Positions 17,685-26,501 of a stretch of DNA of 64,000 nt are shown piece after piece; the stretch's first letter is position 1; every line of letters begins with the position of its first letter. Origin of the DNA: Winogradskyella sp. PC-19 (GTDB lineage Bacteria; Bacteroidota; Bacteroidia; Flavobacteriales; Flavobacteriaceae); the NCBI RefSeq assembly GCF_002163855.1, contig NZ_CP019332.1:2335145-2399144 (forward strand). The letters are read 5' to 3'. The position numbers were made by a program, and so were the translations under genes. The notes under the pieces are model-generated. The model did no database searches and was not told where the DNA came from. It saw nothing but the letters and a program-made list of their open reading frames with translations.

Positions 17685-18857
17685 TTATCTGTTTATTTTA
17701 CGGGATAAACCTATATTGTTGTTTGTTTTATCCGTAAGTTTTTTTACTGCGATATCCAGTGGATTTGTTATTTGCATTAAATCTTTTTTTGTAACATGTG
17801 TATAAATCATAGTAGTTTCTGGCCTAGAATGTCCTAATAAGACTTGTATATATCTAATGTCTACACCATTTTCTAACATATGTGTAGCATAACTATGTCT
17901 TAATACATGAGGTGTAACTTTAATTGATGTTTGTGCTTTTAAACTATTTCGTCTTAAGAAGTTTCTAATACTTTCTGCACTATATTTCGTGTTATTCTTA
18001 CCTTCAGCAAAATAATTTACTGGTTTATACGTATTAAGGTAATTTAATAGAAGTGGTATAAAGCTTTCGGCCAAATTTACATAGCGGTCTCTACGGCCTT
18101 TACTTTGCGAAACCAAAATCTGTTTTCTATTTATATTAATGTTCTTTAGTTTTAGATTAATTAGTTCACTAACTCTGAGTCCACAGGAGTAAAGTAACGC
18201 TGTTATTGCTCTATGTTTTAAATTTTCTGTGTGCTGTAAAAGTGATATAACTTCATTTTGAGACAAAACTTTGGGTAGTATTTTATCTTTTTTTGGACGT
18301 GTTAGTTGTAAATTATTAATCTGAGTTGTAGGTTCAAAAACAATAAATAATTTCACTGCACTTATAAATTGTCTTTGTGTGCTAATGCTATATTTTTGCT
18401 TTATAAAAACTGTTTCTATGAAAAGTTCAATATCTCTATTGGTTAAATCTGACAACAATTTCTTTCCGTGAAATTAAATAAAATCGGCAATAAAGTGTGT
18501 ATATGTGTTAATCGTACTTTGGCTATAACGTTTACCTTTTAGGTATTTGTAAAACCCGTTAAGGCTATCTTTTTGATTTTGATTTAGGTTTCGACTTTTA
18601 GTGCTATTTTGCTTTTTAGAAGTATTGTTATATGATGTGAAATCTAATTTTGCAAAGTCCTTTAAATAGGTTTCGATTTGTTTTAAATTAGCCTTGCTAT
18701 CATCTAAATACCATAATTTTTTGCTGCTACTCCATCTGGCTTTAGTTAATGTTCGTGTAATTTTTATAATTTTTTCGTTGTAATTAAATTTTAAACCTAT
18801 CCGACTTTCTCCACGATGAAAAAATCTAACAATATCGATATTTGGGAGTACTTCCAT
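17685..18857 (-). pseudogene. Tyrosine recombinase interrupted by an in-frame TAA
   Basis: Two reading frames in the same phase form one 391-codon integrase split by a single TAA at 18474-18476. The upstream piece (18857-18477) holds an arm-type N-terminal domain and the start of the SAM-like core-binding domain (STINTYTHFIADFI). After the stop the frame continues through FHGKKLLSDLTNRDIELF into the catalytic domain. That domain has all RHRY residues: CGLRVSEL, HVLRHSYATHM, GHSRPETTMIYTHV. A TTG at 18458 could restart translation but would lack the N-terminal domain. The domain order matches Bacteroidota recombinases, which I associate with repeat arrays. A sequencing error or readthrough cannot be excluded. 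Confidence 0.85.
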
Positions 18858-18889
18858 ATGGATTAAAAATACTAAAAATATGTTTTGTG

Positions 18890-19915
18890 TTACAAAAACC
18901 GTTTTACCTTATATACGTAACTAGCTACAAGTTGTTCGTTGATACTTAGATGGATATCATAAAACCCATATTTTTTTAATACATAAGAAAGCGAGAGTTT
19001 TCGGTTCTTAAACTCTAGAGTGTCTGCTTTGATTGTTTTTGTATTTATACCATCATCGAAGGTCAATGTTACTGTTTTTGGCTCAATATTTGGCTTTAGC
19101 GTATATTCTAAATTTAGAGTGTAGTTGCGAGGCACCTCATTATATAGTTTATTAGGAAGCTTATGTTCGGCTAATATTTTGTAAGCTTCGTTATACACAA
19201 TTGGCGCCTCAAAAAAACTGGTGAATGTTGGTAATGGCCCGTCAAGTAAAAACCATTGTTGCTCTAATGGAAAATGGTTAATCGCAAAGAGTTTTGGTGT
19301 GGCTAAAAATAAACCGTCATTATATTCAAATTTAAACCTGCCATTATTTAAATCTTGTACGCCACTGGCCCAAGTTGGGTCACAGAGGTACCATTTATTG
19401 TTTAGTTTTACGGCGTTCCAGCTATGGTTAGGGTAGCGTAAATCTTCAGGATTTCCTGAGCTTGTTTTGCCAAATCCGTTTATGATATTACAATCGATAT
19501 TGGCTAAGTTGCTTAGCGTTTTAACCATGTAGGCATAACCGGTGCAAATGGTGCGCTTTCTTTTGAGTAAAGTCTTAAAGATTCGTTTTTTAAATTTCTC
19601 ATTCCAAGCCTCTAACTTTAAACTATCTTCTTGGTAGCGTTTACGTTTGCGTTTGTTTTTTGCATAAAGATTATAGTCGTTTTTTACATTAGTACACACC
19701 CATAAATAAATAGCCCTAAAACGCTCTACATCGGTTTCAAGGCCATTGGTAAGATTGTATGTTAACTCTTGTAAATTATCTAAAGATGCACCTTTATTTA
19801 CCTTAGCAAGGCTATCGGCTTTTTTAAAATTTATGTGGTCAAAATCCCAAGATTGTGCTTGACTCTTTAAGACACAAACTAAAAATAACCCACAAAAAAA
19901 ATAAAGATATTTCAT
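18890..19915 (-). CDS. Transglutaminase-like domain protein, exported
   Basis: A 341-residue protein with a signal peptide (LFLVCVLKSQAQ). The transglutaminase/protease-like core carries the expected triad: Cys124 (RTICTGYAYM), His164 (YPNHSWNAV) and Asp179 (WYLCDPTWASG). This is the arrangement of bacterial transglutaminase-core (kyphoscoliosis-peptidase-like) proteins. The C-terminal third (about 240-341) is beta-rich and has no motif I recognise. The protein is probably periplasmic or outer-membrane facing, acting as a peptidase or a cross-linking enzyme. It lies 9 bp after the CarboxypepD_reg-like gene on the same strand, so the two are likely co-transcribed. Confidence 0.85.
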   Translation of the reverse strand: MKYLYFFCGLFLVCVLKSQAQSWDFDHINFKKADSLAKVNKGASLDNLQELTYNLTNGLETDVERFRAIYLWVCTNVKNDYNLYAKNKRKRKRYQEDSLKLEAWNEKFKKRIFKTLLKRKRTICTGYAYMVKTLSNLANIDCNIINGFGKTSSGNPEDLRYPNHSWNAVKLNNKWYLCDPTWASGVQDLNNGRFKFEYNDGLFLATPKLFAINHFPLEQQWFLLDGPLPTFTSFFEAPIVYNEAYKILAEHKLPNKLYNEVPRNYTLNLEYTLKPNIEPKTVTLTFDDGINTKTIKADTLEFKNRKLSLSYVLKKYGFYDIHLSINEQLVASYVYKVKRFL

Positions 19916-19924
19916 CTAAATAGT

Positions 19925-20335
19925 CTAGCTCTTTTTTGGACGTTTACTCTTAAATCTTTTGTTGGTGTTAACAGCACTTAATACATCTATTGGCGCTTCT
20001 TTCATAAAGATTTCGACATAGGTAGAGGTTTCTTTTACCGTTAGAGATTGTTTTTCATAACCCAAATAGCTAAAGATTAAGACATCTCCTACCTTTAATT
20101 GTGACGGAAATGTAAAGCTGCCATCTGTTTTTGATACGGTACCAGTTTTGGAGTTTTTAAGGTAGATGCTTACACCATCTAAAGCGCCAATTTCGCTATT
20201 AATGACACCTTTTACTGTTACAGATTTACTCTGTGCTTGTATTGGGTTACATAAAATAGCTGTTAGAAATAAAAAACTTAAAATAAATAAGGACTTACCA
20301 AAGATGTTACTCTGTTTTGTGTGCATTGTTTTCAT
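19925..20335 (-). CDS. CarboxypepD_reg-like domain protein
   Basis: About 136 residues from the ATG at 20335, which gives a reasonable signal peptide (SLFILSFLFLTAILCNPIQAQ). An in-frame ATG at 20356 would lengthen the N-terminus by seven residues. The mature part is a single carboxypeptidase-regulatory-like beta sandwich: VKGVINSEIGALDGVSIYLKN, then TDGSFTFPS, then LIFSYLGYEKQ. In TonB-dependent receptors this module precedes the plug; here it stands alone with a basic tail. It is probably an envelope accessory or binding protein. It shares a transcript with the transglutaminase-like gene. Confidence 0.8.
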   Translation of the reverse strand: MKTMHTKQSNIFGKSLFILSFLFLTAILCNPIQAQSKSVTVKGVINSEIGALDGVSIYLKNSKTGTVSKTDGSFTFPSQLKVGDVLIFSYLGYEKQSLTVKETSTYVEIFMKEAPIDVLSAVNTNKRFKSKRPKKS

Positions 20336-20396
20336 AATGTATATATTTTGTTTCACCTAAAACTAAAGCCTCTCAGCTTTACTTTCAACTAGCGAT

Positions 20397-20447
20397 GAGT
20401 TATCGTTGATTATGGTTTAGTAAAGATAGTATTTTATTGAGTTATCG
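20397..20447. repeat. Direct repeat GAGTTATCG upstream of the envelope pair
   Basis: GAGTTATCG occurs at 20397-20405 and 20439-20447, 42 bp apart, close to four helical turns. The copies lie in the divergent gap between 20335 and 20542. It could be a regulator-binding pair. Confidence 0.25.
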
Positions 20448-20541
20448 CTTTATCGAAAAAGTAGCAAAAATTAATATTAAAATGATTTTTGAATACTTTT
20501 CCTTTATAAATTAGTACTACTAAAATTATTTCTTTTTAGAT

Positions 20542-20856
20542 ATGAAAGACAATTTAAGACGTGTTATTGTTGACTTTAAGAAACTAACACCAGAAATTTT
20601 GGCATTGCTTGTAGAAAAGTATCCTGATGGTTATGACGACAAGCATATCATTGAATTTAAAAATGCTAAAAATGAACTTATTGAAGCTGTAGAAGTTACT
20701 ACTGAAGACACTAAATATTTAGTAAAGGTTAGTACTAAGTTAGCTGTAACTATGGAGAATTATGACGAGGATGATTATGATGATTATGGCGATGATGATC
20801 CAGAAGCAGTAAAAGCACCTGAGGATATAAATGACGATGTCGATTTAGGAGATTAA
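20542..20856 (+). CDS. Conserved flavobacterial acidic-tail protein of unknown function
   Basis: A 104-residue protein. Residues 1-72 form a compact alpha/beta-looking part (LRRVIVDFKKLTPEILALL, then EYPDGYDD-like YPDGYDDKHIIEF). The last 30 residues are almost all acidic (DEDDYDDYGDDDPE onward). I recall this as a widespread short flavobacterial protein sometimes labelled DNA primase, but nothing in the sequence supports primase activity. It has no signal peptide, so it is probably cytosolic. Its last 4 bp overlap the end of the convergent membrane glycosyltransferase gene. Confidence 0.75.
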   Translation: MKDNLRRVIVDFKKLTPEILALLVEKYPDGYDDKHIIEFKNAKNELIEAVEVTTEDTKYLVKVSTKLAVTMENYDEDDYDDYGDDDPEAVKAPEDINDDVDLGD

Positions 20857-22232
20857 ATTCTAATCTTACGCCTTAGTAATACTTCCCAAATAAAGGCTGA
20901 AAATACTATGGTATATTCCAGAGCTATAATCCATAAATTTTCAGACTTATCGGCATTACCAATACTTATATATGCTAAATAACTGAGTATAATAGCAACG
21001 CTCCATATTAGTGGAAATCTATAATTTGTAAATAAACATAATATAACTAAAGTCGCCAAATACCATGGGTGGACAGTAGTGCTCAAAAACAAATAATAAG
21101 TAAAAGCTATGAGAATAGAGCTTGTTAATTTGGGTATTGTGATATTTTTTCTGAAGAATGAAAAATAAAGGATAATTAGTAACGCCACAACAGGAAGAAT
21201 TTTACCAATAGTTTTAATCTCATTGTAACCTGTAATTGCATAACCTATTTCTCTTGCTAGGTAATATATACTTGCGTTAAACTCAAAATTATTAAACCAA
21301 AGTCCTACAGTTTGGGCATAATTATCAATAAATTTCATGGAGAAGAAAGGAAGAAATAATGCCATGGTTGAACCAATCACTATGACGTAAAATAGAACTA
21401 GATTTGTCATTCTGAGCGAAGCCGAAGCATCTTTTTTCCTTTTCCAGAACCAACCAAAGAAAATTGGTAAAAACATTAACGGAATTAACTTGACAGAAAT
21501 CGAACAAGCAAAAATGACTGCTGCTAATTTCCACCTATTAGTTTGGAGCAAATATAGACTCCATACAAGGAAGAAAATCATAACACCTTCAAAATGAAGA
21601 TTACCTGTAAGCTCAATAATTATAAATGGATTTAGCATATACCACCAAATACGACTCGAAGGTAATTTTAAGGCTTCTAAGAGCTTCTTTCCGAAGTATA
21701 GCGTTCCTATATCGGCAGCTATGATTAATACTCTTAAAGAGACGATTGCTCCTGTAATACTTTTACCCGAAAATAAAGCAGCTATATAAAAGCAGAATTG
21801 ATTAATCGGAGGATAATTGGTAAAATGTGATGCATTCAAAGTACCCATACCGTTATACAATTCTTTTGCCTGTTCAACAGGAAATTCAGAATTCTGAATA
21901 AATGAATCTGGTGTATATAAATAAGGATTGAAACCTTCAAAAAGCATGCGTCCATCCCAAATAAAACGATAAAAATCTTGAGATAGATTTGGGATTGCAG
22001 GTAAAAAAACTAGTCTCATAAGAATTGAGGCAATAACTAGTAAGCTAAAATTGAAACCTGCAGATTTCTTTAAAAAATAAGCGCAAATAAATAGTGCAGT
22101 ATAAAGCAGAACTAGTTTTGCGGCTTCAGTCCTAGCTAAATCATAAGCAAAACTTGCATACAAAATTAGACTCACCAAAATACATAGTAGTGGCGCTTTA
22201 TGAAATTTAAATAAGCTTGGGTTTAATAGCAT
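20853..22232 (-). CDS. Polytopic membrane glycosyltransferase (GT87/mannosyltransferase-like)
   Basis: A 459-residue protein with about twelve hydrophobic helices. Early periplasmic-loop motifs DFYRFIWDGRML and GFNPYLYTP are typical of GT-C-fold, polyprenyl-phosphate-dependent transferases in Bacteroidota. It is the last gene of a minus-strand run with two GT2 enzymes, so it may use a lipid-linked sugar made by the GT2 at 23751-24440; that is inference. A cytosolic loop near residues 265-275 (KKDASASLRMTN) is encoded by a dispersed intergenic-type repeat read in frame. The 3' end overlaps the convergent acidic-tail gene by 4 bp. Confidence 0.8.
   Translation of the reverse strand: MLLNPSLFKFHKAPLLCILVSLILYASFAYDLARTEAAKLVLLYTALFICAYFLKKSAGFNFSLLVIASILMRLVFLPAIPNLSQDFYRFIWDGRMLFEGFNPYLYTPDSFIQNSEFPVEQAKELYNGMGTLNASHFTNYPPINQFCFYIAALFSGKSITGAIVSLRVLIIAADIGTLYFGKKLLEALKLPSSRIWWYMLNPFIIIELTGNLHFEGVMIFFLVWSLYLLQTNRWKLAAVIFACSISVKLIPLMFLPIFFGWFWKRKKDASASLRMTNLVLFYVIVIGSTMALFLPFFSMKFIDNYAQTVGLWFNNFEFNASIYYLAREIGYAITGYNEIKTIGKILPVVALLIILYFSFFRKNITIPKLTSSILIAFTYYLFLSTTVHPWYLATLVILCLFTNYRFPLIWSVAIILSYLAYISIGNADKSENLWIIALEYTIVFSAFIWEVLLRRKIRI
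21405..21431 (-). repeat. Dispersed palindrome-type repeat inside a coding sequence
   Basis: TGTCATTCTGAGCGAAGCC at 21405-21423, continuing to GAAGCATC, is a common flavobacterial intergenic repeat motif that I recognise. A related variant lies at 32747-32771. Here it sits in frame within the membrane glycosyltransferase gene and encodes DASASLRMT. Confidence 0.6.
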
Positions 22233-22260
22233 TGATTAAAGATAATGCAAACTCTGGATA

Positions 22261-23751
22261 TTATGCCTTAGAACCTAAAGACTTAAAAAACACATAACCA
22301 AAACCAATAAAAAGCATTAAGTGAAAAGGGAACAATCCAAAGTCACCACCTTGGTCACCAACAATAAATGCACTGTACATACCAAAACCAAAATATAGCA
22401 TTAACCCACCTTCGATAATAACATGTGGCGATACCTTTTTGCGTAGGTATTTGTTGTCTTTCCAAGAATCTTTTAAAGTACTTATGTTGAATTTAGGTGT
22501 TCTTACAAACTCACTACGTTTGCCTACATGTCCTTCTAAAACGGCTATTGTGTTATGCAATGAAAATCCCATGGCTATCGAGAAGAATGTAAAAAACATC
22601 CCAATATAGCTAAAGAATTTTTTGAAGCCACTACCATAGATACTTTTGTACATAAACCAGTAACACACAAAAAAGATGATTGTACTAGTTACAAAGAAAC
22701 TCATGATGTAAAAGTAGTTACGAAGGTGTGCATATTCGTTTTTAATATACAACATTGGTATACTAAGAATGGCAACTGTAAATATGCTTAAAAACATGGT
22801 GCTATTCAATAAATGAAGCAGACCATGTATCTTAGTTTTAGCAGAAATATTTTTTGATTTTACAACACGCCAAAGCATTTTTCTAAAGTTCTCAGCACCA
22901 CCTTTATTCCATCTAAATTGTTGTGAGCGTGCTGCGCTTATTACTACTGGCAGTTCTGCAGGAGTTTCGACATCTTCTAGATATTTAAATTCCCAATTTT
23001 TTAATTGTGCACGATAGCTTAAATCTAAATCTTCGGTTAATGTGTCGCCTTCCCAGTTACCAGCATCGATAATGCAGTCTTTTCGCCAAACACCAGCAGT
23101 ACCATTAAAATTGATAAAATGGCCTTTGCTATTTCGTCCTACTTGCTCTAAAGTAAAGTGCGCATCTAAAGCAAATGCTTGAATTTTTGTTAGTAAAGAG
23201 TAATTACGATTAATGTGTCCCCAACGTGTTTGTACGACACCGATTTTTTCATTTTTGAAGTAAGGGATTGTTCGTTTTAACCAGTTTGGTTGTGGCAAGA
23301 AATCAGCATCAAAAATGGCAATAAATTCACCTTTTGCAATTTCTAAACCTTCCTTAAGAGCACCAGCTTTAAAACCTTGTCTATCTGTACGTGTAATATG
23401 AATAATATCTAGGCCAGTTTGGGCTAGTTTTTCAATATGCTTGCGCGTACTTTCAACAGTTTCGTCAGTAGAATCATCAAGAACTTGAATTTCTAATTTC
23501 TCTCTTGGATATTCTATTAGAGCGATATTTTCTAAAAGTCTGTCCATAACGTACATCTCGTTAAAAACAGGAAGTTGTATGGTTACATAAGGGATTTCAT
23601 CAGAATTTGATAAGTCAAATTTTTCACAAGTATCTTTTTTCTTCTTAGAAGAAAGGTAATTAGATAACAAGTTTAGTTGTGCCAAAGCATACATGAAAAT
23701 TAGCATGATGGCAATCGTGTAAATGACTATTATGATGTATTCTAAGAGCAT
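22261..23751 (-). CDS. Cellulose-synthase-like family 2 glycosyltransferase
   Basis: A 496-residue membrane GT2 enzyme. One helix at the N-terminus (about 5-30) precedes a cytosolic catalytic domain with the D,D,D,QxxRW pattern: DDSTDE (92-97), DAD (148-150), TED (239-241) and QQFRW (277-281). Several helices close the protein (about 310-410 and 445-495). This topology is that of processive or beta-glucosyl-type synthases; no PilZ domain is present. It begins on the last base of the preceding GT2 stop (1-bp overlap), so it is translationally coupled. It probably makes an envelope glycan or glycolipid; the sugar is unknown. Confidence 0.88.
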   Translation of the reverse strand: MLLEYIIIVIYTIAIMLIFMYALAQLNLLSNYLSSKKKKDTCEKFDLSNSDEIPYVTIQLPVFNEMYVMDRLLENIALIEYPREKLEIQVLDDSTDETVESTRKHIEKLAQTGLDIIHITRTDRQGFKAGALKEGLEIAKGEFIAIFDADFLPQPNWLKRTIPYFKNEKIGVVQTRWGHINRNYSLLTKIQAFALDAHFTLEQVGRNSKGHFINFNGTAGVWRKDCIIDAGNWEGDTLTEDLDLSYRAQLKNWEFKYLEDVETPAELPVVISAARSQQFRWNKGGAENFRKMLWRVVKSKNISAKTKIHGLLHLLNSTMFLSIFTVAILSIPMLYIKNEYAHLRNYFYIMSFFVTSTIIFFVCYWFMYKSIYGSGFKKFFSYIGMFFTFFSIAMGFSLHNTIAVLEGHVGKRSEFVRTPKFNISTLKDSWKDNKYLRKKVSPHVIIEGGLMLYFGFGMYSAFIVGDQGGDFGLFPFHLMLFIGFGYVFFKSLGSKA

Positions 23752-24440
23752 TATTTAAAACTGTATTTAAAAATCCATGTCAGGATTTTTACGCCTGCAA
23801 ATATAGCACCTTTTACCGTTCCTGAAACTTTTGAGACGCCTATTCTGTTTCGGTAGTTTACTGGGATTTCTCTGTAGCTATATTTTTTCTTTAAAACTTT
23901 GAGTTGCATCTCAACAGTCCAACCATAAGTTTTGTCTTCCATTTCTAAGGCCAAAAGTTTATCGTATTTTATAGCTCTAAATGGACCAAGGTCTGTAAAT
24001 GTTGACCTAAACATAATCTTCATTAAAGTTGTAGCTAGCCAATTGCCAAAAATTTGAGGACCAGTCATACTACCAGTTTCACGTAAATTTTTATCCCTAG
24101 CGCCAATAACAAAATCTATATCTTCTCCAATTATAGGCTTAACAATTTTGGTTAATTCTTCGGGATAATCACTGTAATCACCATCTAAAAAAACGATTAT
24201 ATCTGGCCTAATAGTTTGCTGAGAAACATAATCCATACCTCTTAGACAAGCAAAACCATATCCTTTTCGATTTTCTACTAGTACCGTAGCACCCGCTTTT
24301 TTGGCATTTATTTCTGTATCGTCAGTAGAATTATTACTAACGACAATAACTTCATTAACGTAATTGGGTATATCTTTTATAACATGCGGAATAGATTCTG
24401 CTTCGTTATATGCAGGAATGATGACTTTTATATGGGTCAT
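23751..24440 (-). CDS. Dolichol-phosphate-mannosyltransferase-like GT2
   Basis: A 229-residue cytosolic GT2 domain without the long C-terminal membrane part. Key segments are VIIPAYNEAESIP at 7-19, VSNNSTDDTE, FLDGDYSDYP (the DxD-like metal site) and a late YREIPVNYRNRIGVSKV. This matches polyprenyl-phosphate mannose or glucose synthases, which load a lipid carrier. In this operon it could feed the membrane GT at 20853-22232. The start overlaps the MORN gene by 4 bp and the stop overlaps the next GT2 by 1 bp. Confidence 0.88.
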   Translation of the reverse strand: MTHIKVIIPAYNEAESIPHVIKDIPNYVNEVIVVSNNSTDDTEINAKKAGATVLVENRKGYGFACLRGMDYVSQQTIRPDIIVFLDGDYSDYPEELTKIVKPIIGEDIDFVIGARDKNLRETGSMTGPQIFGNWLATTLMKIMFRSTFTDLGPFRAIKYDKLLALEMEDKTYGWTVEMQLKVLKKKYSYREIPVNYRNRIGVSKVSGTVKGAIFAGVKILTWIFKYSFK

Positions 24441-24907
24441 TGTAAATCTCTTAGTCTATTTTCTTTTTTGAATGACCTAAAATCTGTCCATTCTTTTATT
24501 TTTTTGCCCAAAGAATATTTTACAGCTGAAGCGAGTTTTTCATTTTTGTACATTAGACAATAGCCGTTTTTTTTACTAGCCTTTAATTGACATTTATGAA
24601 TAACTAATCCTTTGCTATTATAAAAAATCCACCATTTAGTTTTTTCATTATTCTGAAAATGTCCTTCACTTTCTAGGCTGCCATCCAATCTATATAGTTT
24701 CCAAAATTTTGTTTTTTGTCCATTACTATAATGCCCTTCAGCTTTTAATTTTCCATTAGAATAATATGTACGCCAGTATTTGGTTTTTTTACCATTTTCT
24801 ATCCAACCAGCAGATGCAATGGTACCATCTTCAAAATAATTTTTTTGATAGCTTTTTTGTGCAAATGCAAAGCTACAAATAAGACTAAGAAAAACTACTA
24901 AACGCAT
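24437..24907 (-). CDS. MORN-type repeat protein, exported
   Basis: A 156-residue protein with a signal peptide (MRLVVFLSLICSFAFAQ). At least three tandem units of about 22 residues follow, of the type YYSNGKLKAEGHYSNGQKTK, YRLDGSLESEGHFQNNEKTK and so on. These are MORN_2 variants, which databases often call YwqK-family antitoxins. No toxin gene is adjacent and the protein is secreted, so that name is misleading here. It is more likely a periplasmic or surface accessory protein. It overlaps its neighbours by 1 and 4 bp inside the minus-strand run. Confidence 0.8.
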   Translation of the reverse strand: MRLVVFLSLICSFAFAQKSYQKNYFEDGTIASAGWIENGKKTKYWRTYYSNGKLKAEGHYSNGQKTKFWKLYRLDGSLESEGHFQNNEKTKWWIFYNSKGLVIHKCQLKASKKNGYCLMYKNEKLASAVKYSLGKKIKEWTDFRSFKKENRLRDLQ

Positions 24908-26499
24908 TATTTTTGATTTACAAGTTCCATTAAGTCAACATCATTACCTAATAAAACTTCTGTCGGATTAATACGTCCTTTCATACTATCATTCTCTAAC
25001 TTTAACACACCTCTAGGACAAACTGCAGAACAAATGCCACAACCTACACAGCTAGAGCGTACAATATTTTCTCCTTTTTGAGCATAATGACGTACATCGA
25101 TTCCCATTTCGCAACTGTTAGAGCAGTTACCACAAGAAATACATTGGCCACCATTAGTTGTAATTCTAAATTTTGAAAATAAACGTTGTTGAAATCCTAA
25201 TATGGCTGCCATAGGACACCCGAAACGACACCAAGAACGACTTCCTAAAATAGGATAGAATCCAGTTCCTATAACACCAGAAAATATAGAGCCAATGTAA
25301 ATACCATAAGCTGAACGTAAAGCACCACCTTTTATATAAAAAACATGATCTGTAGTCCCAGTAAAATGCATGATTAGTAATAGTGCTATTACCGAAAAGA
25401 AACCTATGGCGCCAAATTTTGCGTCTTTACCTAATTCTTGTCTCTTAAAATACATGACACCTGCAAATATCAGAGTCAAGAATCCTATGACTAGTGAAAT
25501 AAATACACCACGTGTTAACCAAAAATCATTTTTATCATACCCTAAATAAGTATATATCATAGCAGTTGTCATAACAACCGAGAAAACGAGTACCAAATGA
25601 ATCAACCAACGTTCTATTTTCCATGCAGACATTTTTTTTGAGGATAAATGTCTAAAAGAATCACCTGCAGTTTCTGCTAAACCACCACAACCACAAACCC
25701 AAGAGCAATACCATCGTTTTCCGAATTTATAGGTTAATATTGGTGTAATTATGAATATTGAAATGATACCAAATAGTATTAATGCCAAACCTATATTTCC
25801 ATTTGAAAGAAAGCCGTTTACAGACCATTCATCAAAAATATAATAGTTAAGTGGCCATACACTTTTTAGGTCATAATATGGTAAATCATTATTCATGACA
25901 TACATAAATTCCGGAATCAAAAAGGCAAAGCCTAATTGAAAAAACATTACAGAAAAAGTACGTAATTGTTGGTATTTATTGTGTCTGTATTTAAGGATAA
26001 ACTTATAGCCAAAAGCTAAAATAGCTAATGTGTAAAGTGTACCGTAGACAAACCATTGGCTGGCATCTCTGCCAGATAATAATTGACTTAGCGGATCAAA
26101 GAGTGAGATTAACCCTGTGTTACCACCATCAACACCTTGATCTAAGCCTAGATATTTAGGGTAAAAGTAAAGCACTATATAAAAGCCTGTTAAGACTAAA
26201 CCTAAAACCCATCCCCAAACACCTCTAGACGAAATAGATTTGAACCATTGTCCGTCATTTTTAATACCTTCTAATTTAGTTAGGTATGCTTCACGAGAAT
26301 ACACAATAATTCCACCAGCAATTAGTAATAATGCAGATGTTAAGAATATCCCTTTATTTGGAAAGTTTGTGTTTAATAATGCTAAAACAAAAATAAAAAG
26401 GCCTACAATTCCTGTTGCTAATGCTATTTTCTGTTTTGTTGTGATGTCTAAAGCATCTGGTTTTGCTAAGGACATGCTATGATTTATTTTGTTACTCAT
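24907..26499 (-). CDS. Membrane 4Fe-4S protein (NapH/NosR-like)
   Basis: A 530-residue protein with about ten hydrophobic helices. It has a cysteine-rich cytosolic loop, YCSWVCGCGGLAET, and a second, SWCRFGCPMAA, of the kind seen in NapH and NosR. Near the C-terminus are two ferredoxin clusters, CISCGNCSNSCEMGID and CVGCGICSAVCPRG. Such proteins pass electrons between the quinone pool or flavoproteins and periplasmic or membrane acceptors. It begins 2 bp after the flavoprotein gene at 26502, so the pair probably works as one electron-transfer unit. The terminal acceptor is not identifiable. Confidence 0.85.
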   Translation of the reverse strand: MSNKINHSMSLAKPDALDITTKQKIALATGIVGLFIFVLALLNTNFPNKGIFLTSALLLIAGGIIVYSREAYLTKLEGIKNDGQWFKSISSRGVWGWVLGLVLTGFYIVLYFYPKYLGLDQGVDGGNTGLISLFDPLSQLLSGRDASQWFVYGTLYTLAILAFGYKFILKYRHNKYQQLRTFSVMFFQLGFAFLIPEFMYVMNNDLPYYDLKSVWPLNYYIFDEWSVNGFLSNGNIGLALILFGIISIFIITPILTYKFGKRWYCSWVCGCGGLAETAGDSFRHLSSKKMSAWKIERWLIHLVLVFSVVMTTAMIYTYLGYDKNDFWLTRGVFISLVIGFLTLIFAGVMYFKRQELGKDAKFGAIGFFSVIALLLIMHFTGTTDHVFYIKGGALRSAYGIYIGSIFSGVIGTGFYPILGSRSWCRFGCPMAAILGFQQRLFSKFRITTNGGQCISCGNCSNSCEMGIDVRHYAQKGENIVRSSCVGCGICSAVCPRGVLKLENDSMKGRINPTEVLLGNDVDLMELVNQK

Positions 26500-26501
26500 A
26501 A

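Noticed and set aside
18458-18476. Frameshift between the two pieces of the minus-strand recombinase
   Set aside because: Both pieces are in the same frame (18 bp, six codons, from the first base of the stop at 18476 to the TTG at 18458). The break is a nonsense codon, not an indel.
24437-24907. Toxin-antitoxin antitoxin (YwqK-type name)
   Set aside because: The protein has a signal peptide, no toxin gene is adjacent, and the MORN-type repeats alone do not support an antitoxin role.
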